DNA from: Phycomyces blakesleeanus NRRL 1555(-)
Lineage: Eukaryota > Mucoromycota > Mucoromycetes > Mucorales > Phycomycetaceae
NCBI RefSeq assembly: GCF_001638985.1
Contig: NW_017265139.1
Location: forward strand, 248,001 to 312,000
Direction: 5' to 3'
DNA length: 64,000 nucleotides
In this document: in pieces, positions 11,841-22,192 of the stretch
Layout: each line of letters opens with the position of its first letter
Numbering within the stretch: position 1 is the first letter of the stretch
Made by a program: the position numbers and the translations under genes
Notes under the pieces: generated by a model
Told to the model about the DNA's origin: nothing
The model's database searches: none
What the model saw: only the letters and a program-made list of their open reading frames with translations

Positions 11841-14000
11841 ATGGTGAGAACCAAAAAAGAAAGAAAAAAATGCCTCCCCAAAAGCATCGCATTGTTTAAT
11901 ATTCATTCTAATTACTTCTCTGAATGATGATTTATAATAAAATGTAGAAAAATAATTCAAATTCACAACAACCTAATCAAAAGAAAAGCTCTTCCAAAGA
12001 GAATCTTAATTGGAAGATCAATTATTTGGCTGTCCAGGTAAATAATTCAATGCACATAAAGCTAATATATTTTACATACTTAAGTGTCCTTTAAATTTAT
12101 CAATGTATACAACATTCATGAAATATTTCTATATATATATTTGTTTTTGTTGATCTAGATTGGAGAAGATTCTAGACTAAAGTCAGCAAAAAAAGCAGCA
12201 ACTGTCAAACTTCAACATCAACAACAATGGGCTGCTAGTCAGGGATATCCTTCATATAACAGCGAGAACAATAAAGTGACCTTGAGACACATGTTGGATG
12301 AAGCAAGAGGCAAAAAGTTGGAATTGAAATTGGTAAAGCTGGATTAGCATGTGGGTGTGTGGGTGTGTGGGTGTGTGGGTTTGTAGTTTGTAGTTTGTAG
12401 TTTGTGGTGTGGTATGTCTAGTAGTAGGAGAAGAAGAAGAAGAAAGAGCAAAATAAAGAACAATTGTTGCTTTATGATTTATTTTTACTGAATTGATTTA
12501 TTTGTATATTAGTTTCAGGCACAAAAGGAATTGCGCTCTGCTTTAAAAAAAAGCAAGGTTGTAGAAACCCAGAAGCAGCTCAAGAAACTACGTGATAGTC
12601 GTAAACTCGTTGCTGACGCTAGGTAATTTAATTTTAGTATATATATATATATGGCATGTGTGAGTGAGAGTGTGAGAAGAATGTGAATGATGCTCTCTCT
12701 TGGGCCGTAGGAAGCAATTGGCTCATTATTTTTACTTTTGATATATTATAGCAAGACTCAAGAGTCCAATGCTGAAACCAAGTCTGATGAGGCTCAATCT
12801 GAGGAAGTCAAGTCCGAAGAAACCAAGTCTGAAGAGACCAAATCTGAAGTGAAACCAAAGAAAGGAAGAGTGGTTACCCCAGAGCTGATTGCAAAAATGG
12901 AAAAAGAATTAGAGATTGTAAAGGTAAAACTGTGACCAGTTTGGATGTGTCTTTGTTCGTTTTAATACAAAAAGAAGAAAGAAGAAAGAAGAATATATAT
13001 ATATATAGTGGAAAATAATAATCTGATATATGTATGTATGTATTTGGATAATTTAATGTGTACACAGAACTTGGATGTCGATACATTGGCAGAAAAGACA
13101 CTTCGAAATAAGCTTTTGAAACATTCCAAGCTGAAGCAATCCGAATTGTTGGTTTCTGTCGTTAACTCATACGAGGAATACAAACCACCGACCGAAACTC
13201 CAGAGGATCCAGTTTCCGTCAAATTGACTCAAGACATCGAGACTCGCGTGCTTTCCAACAAAGTCGCCAAAGATGAGCTCACTAAACTGATGGTTGAAAT
13301 CGAGCTGATCGTTATTGGAACACCATCCCAACTAAAGCCTGGAAAACCATCATCATCAACAGCAACAAATGGCAAGAGATTTGCTGAAAACGAACACCTT
13401 GATTCAGAAACCAAGAAAACCAAGAAACAAAAGAGCTCTGTGTCAGATGGATCATCTCTATTTGTCGAGACATTGAAAGAAGATAGTGAGGATGACGATG
13501 ACGAAAGTGATGATGAAGATAAAGACAACAAGGCAAAATCAAAGTCCAAGGACAAAAAGTCTCTAAAGGGCAAAGACTGGGTTGACACTGACTTTAACAA
13601 ATATTATGAAAACGAAGAGAAGAAGAACAGACCTGGACAACGGCAAAGAAGAATGTAAGTTGGATAAATATCTATAATTATTATATAAAAAATATTCATG
13701 TATTCATTTCTCTTCCTTTTTGTTGTTGTTGAAAATAGTGTGTGGGAACAAATGTATGGAAAGACAGCAAAACATTTGGCTGGCAAACGGAAAGACAACC
13801 AAAAAGGTGGAAAGCCAAAGGCAGGCGCAAAACCAAGTATTTCTGCACCTGCTTCGAAGCCCAAGGATTCTGGTTTCTTGGAAGATGATGAAATGCATCC
13901 TTCATGGCAGGCAAAGCGTTTACAGCAAGAGATGATGTCAAAGGCTCTCAGTGGAGAGGGCTCTTCAAACAAGAAGATTGTGTTCGACACAGACGATTAA
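11841..14000 (+). CDS. BUD22: BUD22-family ribosome biogenesis protein
   Basis: Seven exons join in frame: 11841-11843, 11948-12037, 12159-12332, 12513-12622, 12752-12923, 13068-13654 and 13739-14000, giving 465 residues. The first exon is just the ATG, followed at once by GTGAGA; exon 2 cannot start itself because the only nearby ATG is followed by TAG. The N-terminal half is a Lys-rich coiled-coil (residues ~60-260) with repeated KSEE units. An acidic Asp/Ser stretch follows (residues ~320-345), then the C-terminal BUD22 signature: a WVDTDF motif, NRPGQRQRR, VWEQMYGKTAKH, DEMHPSWQAKR and a final IVFDTDD. BUD22 acts in nucleolar 40S/18S rRNA maturation (known from yeast; human SRFBP1 is related). 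Exon 4 has two in-frame acceptors six bases apart (12513 or 12519). Confidence 0.88.
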
Positions 14001-14421
14001 AGAGAAAGAAAGAAAAAGAAACTCATTTTAAAACCAAAATACACACACATCATTATGCTTACAAGACAAGAGATCAAGATATTCCTCTCTTTTTTGCTTC
14101 TTTTTTCTTTAAAATTTAAACATACATCTACAGCTACAGCTACAGCTACAGCTACAGCTTCATACATATACATATACATAATCATTTAATAATTGGATTT
14201 GAAATAGTAAATCTGGTGAAATCAATGCCTACAAAAAAACAATAGAAAAAAACAAAGAATCAAGATTACAAAATACACCCAATCTTTCTACCATCGTTAT
14301 ATTGATATTGATATTGATATAGATATATAAAATATATATTTACATTGAATATTATTGCTATTAATTTTCTCTTTGAAGAATATATATATATATATTCCTG
14401 TGTGTAAATAAACTCAAAGGT
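14001..14421. other. Convergent 3' intergenic region with (ACAGCT)n repeat
   Basis: This lies between the convergent BUD22 and PSMG4 genes and should hold both 3' ends. It contains a hexanucleotide (CTACAG) repeat of about five units at 14128-14159 and (TA)n near 14383-14395. Nothing coding was seen. Confidence 0.6.
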
Positions 14422-15184
14422 TCAGGTCAAAACCATTTTGATCATTTCTGTCAATTTCTTTTCTATAAACACATTCATCATTGGATCTTGGCTTCCAGTA
14501 TCCAGACTCACGTAGAATTGCTGTTTGTATTTCAAAGCTACAACAACAGGTACCATTAGAAAATCACCCGCACATAAACAGATATATGTATGTATGTATG
14601 TACATGTGTGAATAATATTTGCATTTGCATTTATTATCATTGTTGTTGCTGTTGTTATTACTGATGTTATCATTGTCTCTTTGCGCTCTTTTTTATTTTT
14701 ATTTTTATTTTTATTCTTATTCTTATTTGGCTTACCTAAACGACGAGCCATGTTTCTACCAGATTCAGAGACGTCTTGACCCAAGATAGTTGTTGCAGAA
14801 GGAGAAGTCTGTATATAGGTTGTGTATTGCACAAAAGAGTATAACAGCGTAAAATATTCAATATTTAATATTTAGATTATTATGTAAGTAAATAATAATA
14901 ATAATAATAATAATAATACTAATAAACATAATTATTGAGTCGCGTTTGTAAAATAAAATAAAATAAAATAAATACATAAATGTGTATATATTGTGAAAGA
15001 AGGTCTTTACGTGGTTGCCAAATGAAGGAACGGCTACTGATAGGTCATTTAGTTTTCCACTCTTTTTGCCAGCCCAGACAAGCATGGAATTGTTCATTTG
15101 AACCAGTTGAAAAAACACTGGCTCAGTTACAAACAGATGGGTTGCTTGGTGAATGAGAAAGCGTGGTTCAACTTCTTCGGTCAT
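14422..15184 (-). CDS. PSMG4: Proteasome assembly chaperone 4
   Basis: Exons on the reverse strand are 15184-15011, 14808-14736 and 14537-14422, with matching phases, giving 120 residues (human PAC4 is about the same length). The core reads NSMLVWAGKKSGKLNDLSVA, then a TTILGQDVSESGRNMARRL segment, then KQQFYVSLD and a closing IEKKLTEMIK helix. This follows PAC4, where a LWVG strand, a LAVAM strand, a STSLLGD segment, a LARR helix and a QVFVSYNL strand occur in the same order. The protein pairs with PAC3 to help assemble the proteasome alpha ring. It is divergent from eS12 across a 691-bp shared promoter. Identification is by motif order only. Confidence 0.85.
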
Positions 15185-15559
15185 AATTGTTGTATTTTAG
15201 TGATAATAATAAAGAAAGAAAAAAGAGTTGAAAAGGTGATCGAACTTGGTCTGACACTTTAAGCTTTGTCGTAGTCGTCGTAGTCATCGTAGCCGTCTTC
15301 GTCTTCTTTCTCATTATATATCGCAGTCACGGGATCAACTTGTTCAACCACGTATTATTATTTTTAATTAAGGAAAAGAACATATTCATAGAATATTAAA
15401 TATCCCAGAAACTTGGAGAGGTTAAGATATAAGTACTAGTTATTAATTTAATGAAAAGACCATTGGTTTCTTTTGAATAATTCATTCGTCTAGATAGACA
15501 CTCATATACACACAGACACACACACTTATTGTGTGTATAAGTGAGTATTGTAGATCTTT

Positions 15560-15565
15560 CACGTG
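15560..15565. promoter_or_regulatory. CACGTG E-box
   Basis: A perfect CACGTG hexamer, continued as CACGTGAC, lies five bases upstream of the 18-bp palindrome. This is the classic site for bHLH factors of the Cbf1/USF type; the factor in this organism is unknown. Confidence 0.5.
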
Positions 15566-15569
15566 ACGG

Positions 15570-15587
15570 CCCGGAATATATTCCGGG
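15570..15587. promoter_or_regulatory. Perfect 18-bp palindrome CCCGGAATATATTCCGGG
   Basis: Each 9-base half is the exact reverse complement of the other. It sits in the shared promoter, is far more GC-rich at its ends than its surroundings, and contains two GGAA/TTCC cores. That suits a dimeric transcription-factor site; Zn-cluster proteins often bind CGG halves. Function is inferred from position and symmetry. Confidence 0.55.
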
Positions 15588-15875
15588 GATGTATGTGACA
15601 AGTGTACCGGACAGGTGGAAAGTAGGAGGGTGCGAGTGTGAGTGCGAGTGCGTGAGGGAGTGAGGGAGTGAGTGTGCGAGTGTGTGTGAGGCGGGGGGAG
15701 AGGGGGGAGGAAAGGATTGGGCAAATAGAAGAGGTAGTCTCATGGGGGACAAGGCTGTGATCTTCCTCTTTTTTGCATTATACACATCGCAAAGTATGTC
15801 GATCATAGCATCTGAAAGCAGCAGACTAAAGCAGAGTGGATGGATGGAAACTTATCCGCAATGATTGTTTTTAGT

Positions 15876-16469
15876 ATGTCTGCCGAAGAAGTCATCATGG
15901 ACACCCAGGAAGTCGAAGTTGCCGCTGAAGTCAGCAAGGGACAGATGTCCGTTGAGGAAGCCCTCCAGGATGTCCTCCGTCGTGCTCTCGTTCACGATGG
16001 TCTTGTCCGTGGTTTGAAGGAGTCCGTCAAGGCCCTTGACAGGTAATATATATATATATATATATAACAATAATACTAACAACAATGACAACAATCATCA
16101 GACGTCAGGCCCATTTGGCTGTTCTCTGCGAGTCCTGCACTGAGGCCGAGTACCTCAAGCTTGTCGAGGCTCTCTGTGCTGAGCACAACATCAACCTCAT
16201 CAAGGTTTCTGATGCCAAGAAGCTCGGTGAATGGGCTGGTCTCTGCAAGATCGATCGTGAGGGTAACGCCCGCAAGGTTGTTGGCTGCTCCTGCGTTGTC
16301 GTCACTGACTTTGGAGAGGAATCCGAGGCCATGAACGTCCTCTTGGATTGTAAGTGATATTCATTTTTATGAGTTGATGATTACTATCACTATTACTACT
16401 GTGAGTTAAGTAAAGTATATTATACTAATGTTGATGATATTCTATTTTCTAGACTTCAAGACCCGTTAA
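15876..16469 (+). CDS. RPS12: 40S ribosomal protein eS12
   Basis: Exons 15876-16042, 16102-16349 and 16453-16469 join in frame for 143 residues, close to the usual ~132-145. After an acidic N-terminus comes the conserved body: [36 protein letters not shown], then the hallmark [31 protein letters not shown] and [13 protein letters not shown], ending in a YFKTR tail. It is a component of the small ribosomal subunit. The start at 15876 (MSAEEV) is preferred because TTTTTAG directly before it looks like an acceptor. An upstream in-frame ATG at 15861 would add five residues. Confidence 0.96.
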
Positions 16470-17030
16470 AATGTCTATTTAATCTTAACGAACAAACCAA
16501 AAAAAAATCGAATAAAATATAAAGATGTGTTGCTTTTATATTAATCAATCATGATCACATGTATATTTGAATAATGTTGAAAGACTGGCAATTGAGAGAA
16601 GGAAGAGGGCTGGAAAGTGGCTATATTTTTTTTATCGTGTAATTATGCATGCATATGTGACATAATTTGACATGCAACACAGAGTAGATAGCGTAAGAAA
16701 GAATATGAAAGGCGTGTTTATATGCTTGTGTGCGTACAAGATGAGTGTAAAGCTTTATTGGCACCTTTAAACCTAGTTAATATCTCTTACCTTTTTGATA
16801 CCCAATTCCTTTGCGCTCTACCCACCAAACTACCTTTTACTCCTTCCATTCCTTCTACACCCCCTAATAACCTACACAATTACTAGATTATTACCATGAT
16901 TGTTGTACTGGACTGTAAATGTCCGGTATCGGTTCGGGATCAGCCTTGTGCTAGTCCGGCACGTTTTTTTTGTGTTTGCATAACTTGTTTTATGTTGCCA
17001 TTCGACTCCTATTTGTCTTTTCTCCCTCAA

Positions 17031-17061
<31 letters not shown>

Positions 17062-17327
17062 AATTTGATTGACAACGCTTACTACCATTGTTGAGCAGTT
17101 TAAAGGACTTTAACATTTTTATTTATTATATTATAATATTCATATATATATAAAAATATATACACATTCGGCTCAATGTGGTTTAGTTTAAGCAAGACCA
17201 ACTGGCTGACTGATTGAATGACTACACACACACGCAAACACGCAGATATGACTGGGTTCTAATATAAACAGGCTACAGTATATTGGTAAAATAATTTTTT
17301 GGATATTATTTATCTGTGTTAATCTGA
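16470..17327. other. Intergenic downstream of eS12
   Basis: AT-rich, with (TA)n at about 17029-17049 and a C/T-rich stretch (about 16790-16865). No gene was seen. It leads into the resolvase-like remnant. Confidence 0.5.
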
Positions 17328-17510
17328 TTTTCAGATGATATAGCAAAAAAAGTACTGGATTACTTGCCTCACTATCAGTTGTTTATTCAAAATCTCAAGA
17401 AGGAAAGATACAACATTGTAGGCTATGCAAGAAAATCTCGAACAAATGAAAACGATGAATCTCGTATTCGGCTATTGCAACAGATGGCCAGTGTTGTAAA
17501 TGAGTATTGA
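17328..17510 (+). pseudogene. Resolvase-like (serine recombinase N-terminus-like) coding remnant
   Basis: This open stretch (about 60 codons ending in TGA at 17508-17510) lacks a start ATG and begins after a TTTTCAG acceptor-like sequence. It reads LPHYQLFIQNLKKERYNIVG, then YARKSRTNENDESRIRLLQQ, then MASVVNEY. The VGYARKS core resembles the strand and catalytic-serine motif of serine resolvases of the IS607/TnpA type (Y-A-R-x-S), and RIRLLQQM resembles the following helix. I recall similar repeated proteins in Mucorales genomes but could not check. Composition is clearly more coding-like than the flanks. It lies 206 bp from the MITE at 17716 and is probably a transposon fragment. Function is tentative. 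Confidence 0.45.
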
Positions 17511-17715
17511 CTACTGCTGTAATTGAGAATAAGTCTGAAGGAAATAATATAAGGCCTCTGCTATTCCAGTCAAAGGTGTCTACCGATTACTTTATTATTT
17601 AACACACAGGTTTATCATGCATGATAGTGCTTATATTTCATATGATGATATTACCATAATATGGGAGACATCAATAAATTATTATAAACATAATGATAAC
17701 TCATAAACACATTTA

Positions 17716-18184
17716 TGGTCTTCTCCAGCATACGAGCCAAATTATCCCAAGTAGATTGGCTTTTCAATCCAAATATAGAAGTATAAACCCAGAAAGCAGC
17801 CATTTTTTCCAAAATGTAAAAAGCAAAGGTTACTACTAAACTGTCCTGTAAAAGTTACATTTTATAAATTCTACAGATATAAGATAATGCGTAAAGGCGG
17901 TTATATTATTGAAAGAATTGAAAGAATTGAAATAAGGTCTTTAGTAGACTGCATCTGATGTTGAAAGTATCTCTAAAATAACGGCAAATCTTCTTTGGGA
18001 CATTTGGATTTTATTTAGCAAGCCCTTTTGAGGCCGGCGAATGTTCAGAGCCAAATTACGTTTTTAGAACAAAGTGAAAATTATATCATAAAACCTACTA
18101 CATAAAGTAATTTAATAGCTAAATTTGCAATTATTCACTTTTTTCCATTCTTAAATAATTTGGCCCGTATGCTGGAGAAAACCA
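17716..18184. mobile_element. 469-bp MITE with ~30-bp terminal inverted repeats and TTA flanks
   Basis: The left end at 17716 begins TGGTCTTCTCCAGCATACGA. The right end, read on the minus strand from 18184, begins TGGTTTTCTCCAGCATACGG. The match continues into GCCAAATTAT on both sides, so about 28 of 30 bases agree. A TTA trinucleotide flanks both ends (17713-17715 and 18185-18187), consistent with a 3-bp target duplication of the PIF/Harbinger kind, or TA with a chance extra base. The interior is AT-rich and non-coding. This is a non-autonomous DNA transposon; the superfamily assignment is inference. Confidence 0.8.
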
Positions 18185-18187
18185 TTA

Positions 18188-18460
18188 TATGATGTGTCCA
18201 AGGTCCCTATAAAATGCATCTGAAATAATATCACACTCATCTAAAAAATAATCACATTCGTCTAAATTAGGCTGGGCGAAATCGTCCAAAGAAACATCAT
18301 AAATCATCCAAAATTAGTTTTTTATTTGTCTAATTTTTTTTTGAAAATCGTCTAAATTTCAAGTTACGATACTGTACAAACCTGCAGCACAAACTCCAGC
18401 TCCAACTCCAACTCCAACTCCAACTACGGCTTTTTTTCCCTTGTTTGTTTCTTCTTCAAA
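18188..18460. other. Promoter side of VAMP7-like gene with repeated CGTCYAA motifs
   Basis: The stretch 18235-18365 repeats short motifs of the form TCGTCTAAA / CATCTAAA / TCGTCCAAA about eight times. Similar motifs (TTCGTCCAAATTTTT, TTCGTCTAGGAAA) recur at about 45229-45290, which suggests an old dispersed repeat. A CAACTCCAACTCCAACTC tandem follows (about 18385-18420), just before the start codon. Confidence 0.4.
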
Positions 18461-19870
18461 ATGTCTCTCATCTACGGTCTCGTTGCCCATGGCTCTACTA
18501 TCCTGGCGGAGCACACCAATAGCTCTGGAAACTTTGCTACTGGTAACAATTACTAGTATAAAATATCTTAAAAAAATGAAAAAATAAATAAATTAGATTG
18601 AATCGAAAATGAATCAAAAATGAGAATTAGAATGAGAATGAGAATGAGAATGAAACCCCCAAAAAAGAAAAGGACAAAAAGATAAAGACATATATACACT
18701 TATATTGTTGTGTCTTTTCATCTACTTCTTTTTATCTATATACGTACATTCTTTGACAACAATAATCATAATCATAACAATAATAACGTTTTCTGTCTTT
18801 CTTTATATTAAAACAAACAAACATATACACACGTACACTATATATATATATATAATATAATATATTTATATTAATTATAAAGTGACCCAGGCTATTCTCG
18901 AGAAAATCCCTCCCAATAACTCAAAGCTGACCTATGTCTACGATCGGTATGAATGCTTGAGAAGTATATTCAAAGTCTGCTTGTAAACTCACAGTAGGCC
19001 TTTTATTTCTTCATTTTTTTAGTTATCTTTTTCACTACATCTGTGAGGATGGTGTGACATATATGTGCATGGCCGATGACTCGTTTGGTCGTCGAATTCC
19101 CTTTGCATTCCTGCAGGATCTCAAAGAAAAATTTCTGACTACCTATGGAAGAGAAAGAGCACTCCAGGCTCCTCCTTATGGACTCAATGAATTCTCTCGT
19201 GTTATTGCCAAGCAAATGGTAAAAAAAAACCCCCTCCCAAAAGACAAAAATTACTTTCAATAATCATATACATATATATGTACACTCATACAATAACTAT
19301 AACTATACATATTATCTCCTTATTTACAATACATCAACCAACTTCTTTAGGACTATTTCTCTACCAACCCCAGTTCAGATAGATTAAAGCAGGTTCATGG
19401 TGAAATTGAACAAGTCAAGGATGTCATGGTACACAATATTGGTAAGGCTCTGTTTTTGGTATTATTGCTATGATCATTTTGGGGAAGAAATGAGGAGAAA
19501 TGGGTGTGTTTGTGTGCTTTTGCCAAGAAACTCAACAACTGTATTCTGTGTGTGTGTACGTCCGAATATTGGCCTTTAGAGCGTGTATTGGAACGTGGCG
19601 AAAGAATTGAATTGTTGGTTGACAAGACAGACAATTTGAACCAGCAAGCATTTGCATTCAAGAAGCGTAGCACTCACCTCAAGGTAAAAGGAGGCGCATA
19701 AGAAAAAGAAAGGATTAATAATACTATTATGCTTTGTTTTGTTTAGCGTGCTATGTGGTGGAAGAATACAAAGCTTATGGCTATGATTGCCTTGGCTTGT
19801 TTCGTAAGTTGATCAATATTATTATGTTTTGAACTCAAGCAGATATAAACACATGCATATATGCAAATAA

Positions 19871-19902
<32 letters not shown>

Positions 19903-20197
19903 GTAGATAAATGCGTATTGTCAAAATGCAAAATATTAAATAACTAATGAAATGTTTTTTGCATGTACATATTATATTGTATGATATAAATAGTTGATTG
20001 CCTATTTCATTGCTGCCTCTATTTGTGGATTCCCTAGTAAGTGGATGATATACAATTGTTGTTATTATTATAAAGCTAGTTGCTGATATAAATGCTTATT
20101 TTTTTTGTTCTTTTTGTAATTTCTTTTGGTATCATTAGCATTTTCGACCTGCAGAGGATTAGTATCAGGACCAGAAGAAGGAGGAGAAGGCGTCTAA
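18461..20197 (+). CDS. VAMP7-like longin R-SNARE
   Basis: Eight exons (18461-18542, 18883-18946, 19023-19218, 19351-19441, 19580-19683, 19747-19803, 19994-20036, 20139-20197) give 231 residues. Residues 1-~115 form a longin domain (MSLIYGLVAHGSTILAEHT, then YLFHYICEDGVTYMCMADD, then RRIPFAFLQDLKEKF). Residues ~120-180 are the SNARE motif, with the zero-layer arginine in LERGERIELLVDKTDNL. A membrane anchor follows (residues ~190-215, LMAMIALACFLIAYFIAASI) with a short Cys/Gly-rich lumenal tail. VAMP7-type SNAREs act in endosome-to-vacuole fusion; yeast Nyv1 has the same layout. Intron 1 (340 bp) is long for this locus. The last exon gives a tail longer than usual (TFSTCRGLVSGPEEGGEGV), so the 3' end is the least certain part. 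Confidence 0.9.
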
Positions 20198-20941
20198 AAG
20201 GAAAAAAGAAAAAGAAAATACAACTTGACTTTTTGGTTGAAAGTATACTGCCTGATAACTGACAATTTTTTTCCAAGACTTTATATGTATATGTACAAGT
20301 ATATGGTTCATTACATTCATATCTTTCCCTTGCCCTTTCCTTCTACTTCTTCTACTTATCCTTCCTTTCTTTCTTTAGTCACCCCTAACACTTCTTTCTT
20401 TTTATTGATACCAAAAAAATCCCCAACAACAAGAACAAGAACAAATACAAATTATGAACAAACAAACAAACAAAAAAGAAGACTGTCAATAACTATAGAT
20501 ATACAAGTCATACTTTTCGCGTCTTATGCGAGTGTGTATGTATTTATGTCTATGTATTAGTTTGTTTAATATTTTTTTTGAGCAAATAAAGATTACAGGG
20601 TAAAAAAAAAAAGAAAGAAAGACAAGGATTCTTTTTCTTCTTTGGTTTTTTTGTAAGCACAAGAAAATAAAGGCAAGAGCAAGAACAAGAGCAAGAGCAA
20701 GACCAGGAGCAGGAAAAATAGCAAGCGTAAAATAAATTAATAAATAAATTAAAAAAAAAAGGCAAAATACCACAGGATTTAACAAGAGAAAAGAACAAAA
20801 GAAAGAAAGATGGTATACAAAGGAAATATTAAATGAATTTAGAATAGTTTTGAAAGAGGGTGTGAATGTGAGTGAATGTGTAGGGTTAGTTTAATGTAGT
20901 GTAGGATAAACAAAGGGGGGGGTGAAGAGAACCTTTCTTGT
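20198..20941. other. Convergent 3' intergenic region
   Basis: This holds the 3' ends of the VAMP7-like and ankyrin genes. It contains repeated AAGAGCAAGAACAAG-type purine units (about 20670-20715) and poly-A/T tracts. No supported coding region. Confidence 0.5.
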
Positions 20942-22192
20942 TTAGTTGGGGTTTTTTTGACAGCCAGAACCATCGATAATAGATTGTAACCGTGCTCTGC
21001 AGCCTGCAGACTCTGACATCAATAGGGCTTGGGAAATTGAGTCTCTTGAGGTACGAGGGGTGATGAGCAGGGCAGCCATGTCGACAAAACCATGGATTGC
21101 GGCATAGATAAAACTCTGATTGTGACCGAATTGGTCGCAAGGATCTGCACCAGCCTGGCGCAGTCTCTGGACGATATCCAATTTGCGTTGTTGCACAGCT
21201 CGGTAAAGTGGGGTATCTAGCGAATCACTGTGTGCCGTCGGTGATAATAATGTTGAAGATGGTGCGCAATTGATGTCACAGCCACCGACCGTGATAAGGA
21301 CATCAAGGCAAGATATCCGGTTCCACATCACGGCTTCCATAACCAAGTGTTGCTTGATTGGGGATCCTGCGCGCCAAGCTTTGTCTTGGAAGATCCGTAG
21401 CAAAAGAGTGGGCTGGTTTGTGACGATGGCTTCTTGTACGACTGTCCGACTGTTAAGCAAGTTAGATCTTGTTGTTGGTGAAGTGGTTGTCCAGAGAGTA
21501 TCGAGGTTGGTTGGGTTGTTGACGGTGCGGTACTGGTAGTTTAATAGGAGTGAGAGACAGGCAATACTGCGGTGCAGGACAGCGAGGTGGAGTGGTAGAC
21601 GGCCATTGTTGTCTTTGAGGTCGAGACGCGAACCGTTGTCCAGGAGTAGTTTGAGGATGGTTGGGTGGTTTGAGATGACGGCTTTGTGAAGCGCAGTCTG
21701 GCCATTTATGTCCAGGGTGTCCTGGATAACCTTTGGGTGTTCCAAAAGAAGCTTGACCCCCTGTGTGAAACCGATGCTGGCAGCAATGTGGAGCGCAGTA
21801 GCACGGTCTGCAGTTCCATGGGCAAATCCGGGGTCCAATTCTTTGTGGTCCAAAAGGACGCGGAGAGCGACGACTGACCGACTGTGACATGCCCAGCAGA
21901 GCATGCTAAGAGCGTGTTGTGTACCACGAACGTTTGGTGATCCACCGTGTTCCAAATAGGATTCTAGAAGAGACAGGCCGAATCTAGGGTGTTTAGTCTT
22001 TGGTTCGACTGAAGATGATGTTCGTATGTCTTTATAATCTCTGTCGTTGTTAGTTGTGGTATCCAATGAAGAATGACTTCTTTTTGTGGAGATTGAAAGT
22101 GTGAGTGTGCTCGAGGAGTTTCGACCGTCTGGTGATGTTGGAGGTGAAGGTAAGCAGGACTGGAAAGATGTGTTGAGAGGCAGAGGATGCAT
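20942..22192 (-). CDS. Ankyrin-repeat protein, intronless
   Basis: A single uninterrupted frame of 416 codons plus stop. Residues 1-~75 are Ser/Thr/Pro-rich and likely disordered. About seven ankyrin repeats follow from residue ~75 to ~390, with clear consensus in RATALHIAASIGFTQGVKLL, NGQTALHKAVISNHPTILKL, NGRLPLHLAVLHRSIACLSL and DTPLYRAVQQRKLDIVQRLR. No second domain, signal peptide or membrane span was seen. Ankyrin arrays bind partner proteins, so the function cannot be read from sequence. Odd features: every other sizeable gene here has introns, and this one is visibly richer in G+C than its flanks. A retrocopy or a gene of different origin is possible. Confidence 0.9.
   Translation of the reverse strand: MHPLPLNTSFQSCLPSPPTSPDGRNSSSTLTLSISTKRSHSSLDTTTNNDRDYKDIRTSSSVEPKTKHPRFGLSLLESYLEHGGSPNVRGTQHALSMLCWACHSRSVVALRVLLDHKELDPGFAHGTADRATALHIAASIGFTQGVKLLLEHPKVIQDTLDINGQTALHKAVISNHPTILKLLLDNGSRLDLKDNNGRLPLHLAVLHRSIACLSLLLNYQYRTVNNPTNLDTLWTTTSPTTRSNLLNSRTVVQEAIVTNQPTLLLRIFQDKAWRAGSPIKQHLVMEAVMWNRISCLDVLITVGGCDINCAPSSTLLSPTAHSDSLDTPLYRAVQQRKLDIVQRLRQAGADPCDQFGHNQSFIYAAIHGFVDMAALLITPRTSRDSISQALLMSESAGCRARLQSIIDGSGCQKNPN

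Larger units (their letters stand above)
15185..15875. promoter_or_regulatory. Divergent promoter shared by PSMG4 and eS12 genes
   Basis: This 691-bp stretch lies between two divergent starts. It holds an E-box (15560-15565), an 18-bp perfect palindrome (15570-15587), a GTCGTAGTC/GTCTTC repeat (about 15268-15310) and a GAGTG-rich tract (about 15630-15700). The sequence just before the eS12 start, a TTGTTTTTAG run at 15864-15873, looks like a splice acceptor, so the first eS12 intron may lie in the 5' UTR. Confidence 0.6.

Noticed and set aside
15396..15806. 136-codon minus-strand His/Ser/Thr-rich frame
   Set aside because: Encoded by GAGTG-type repeats in the eS12/PSMG4 promoter; low complexity only.
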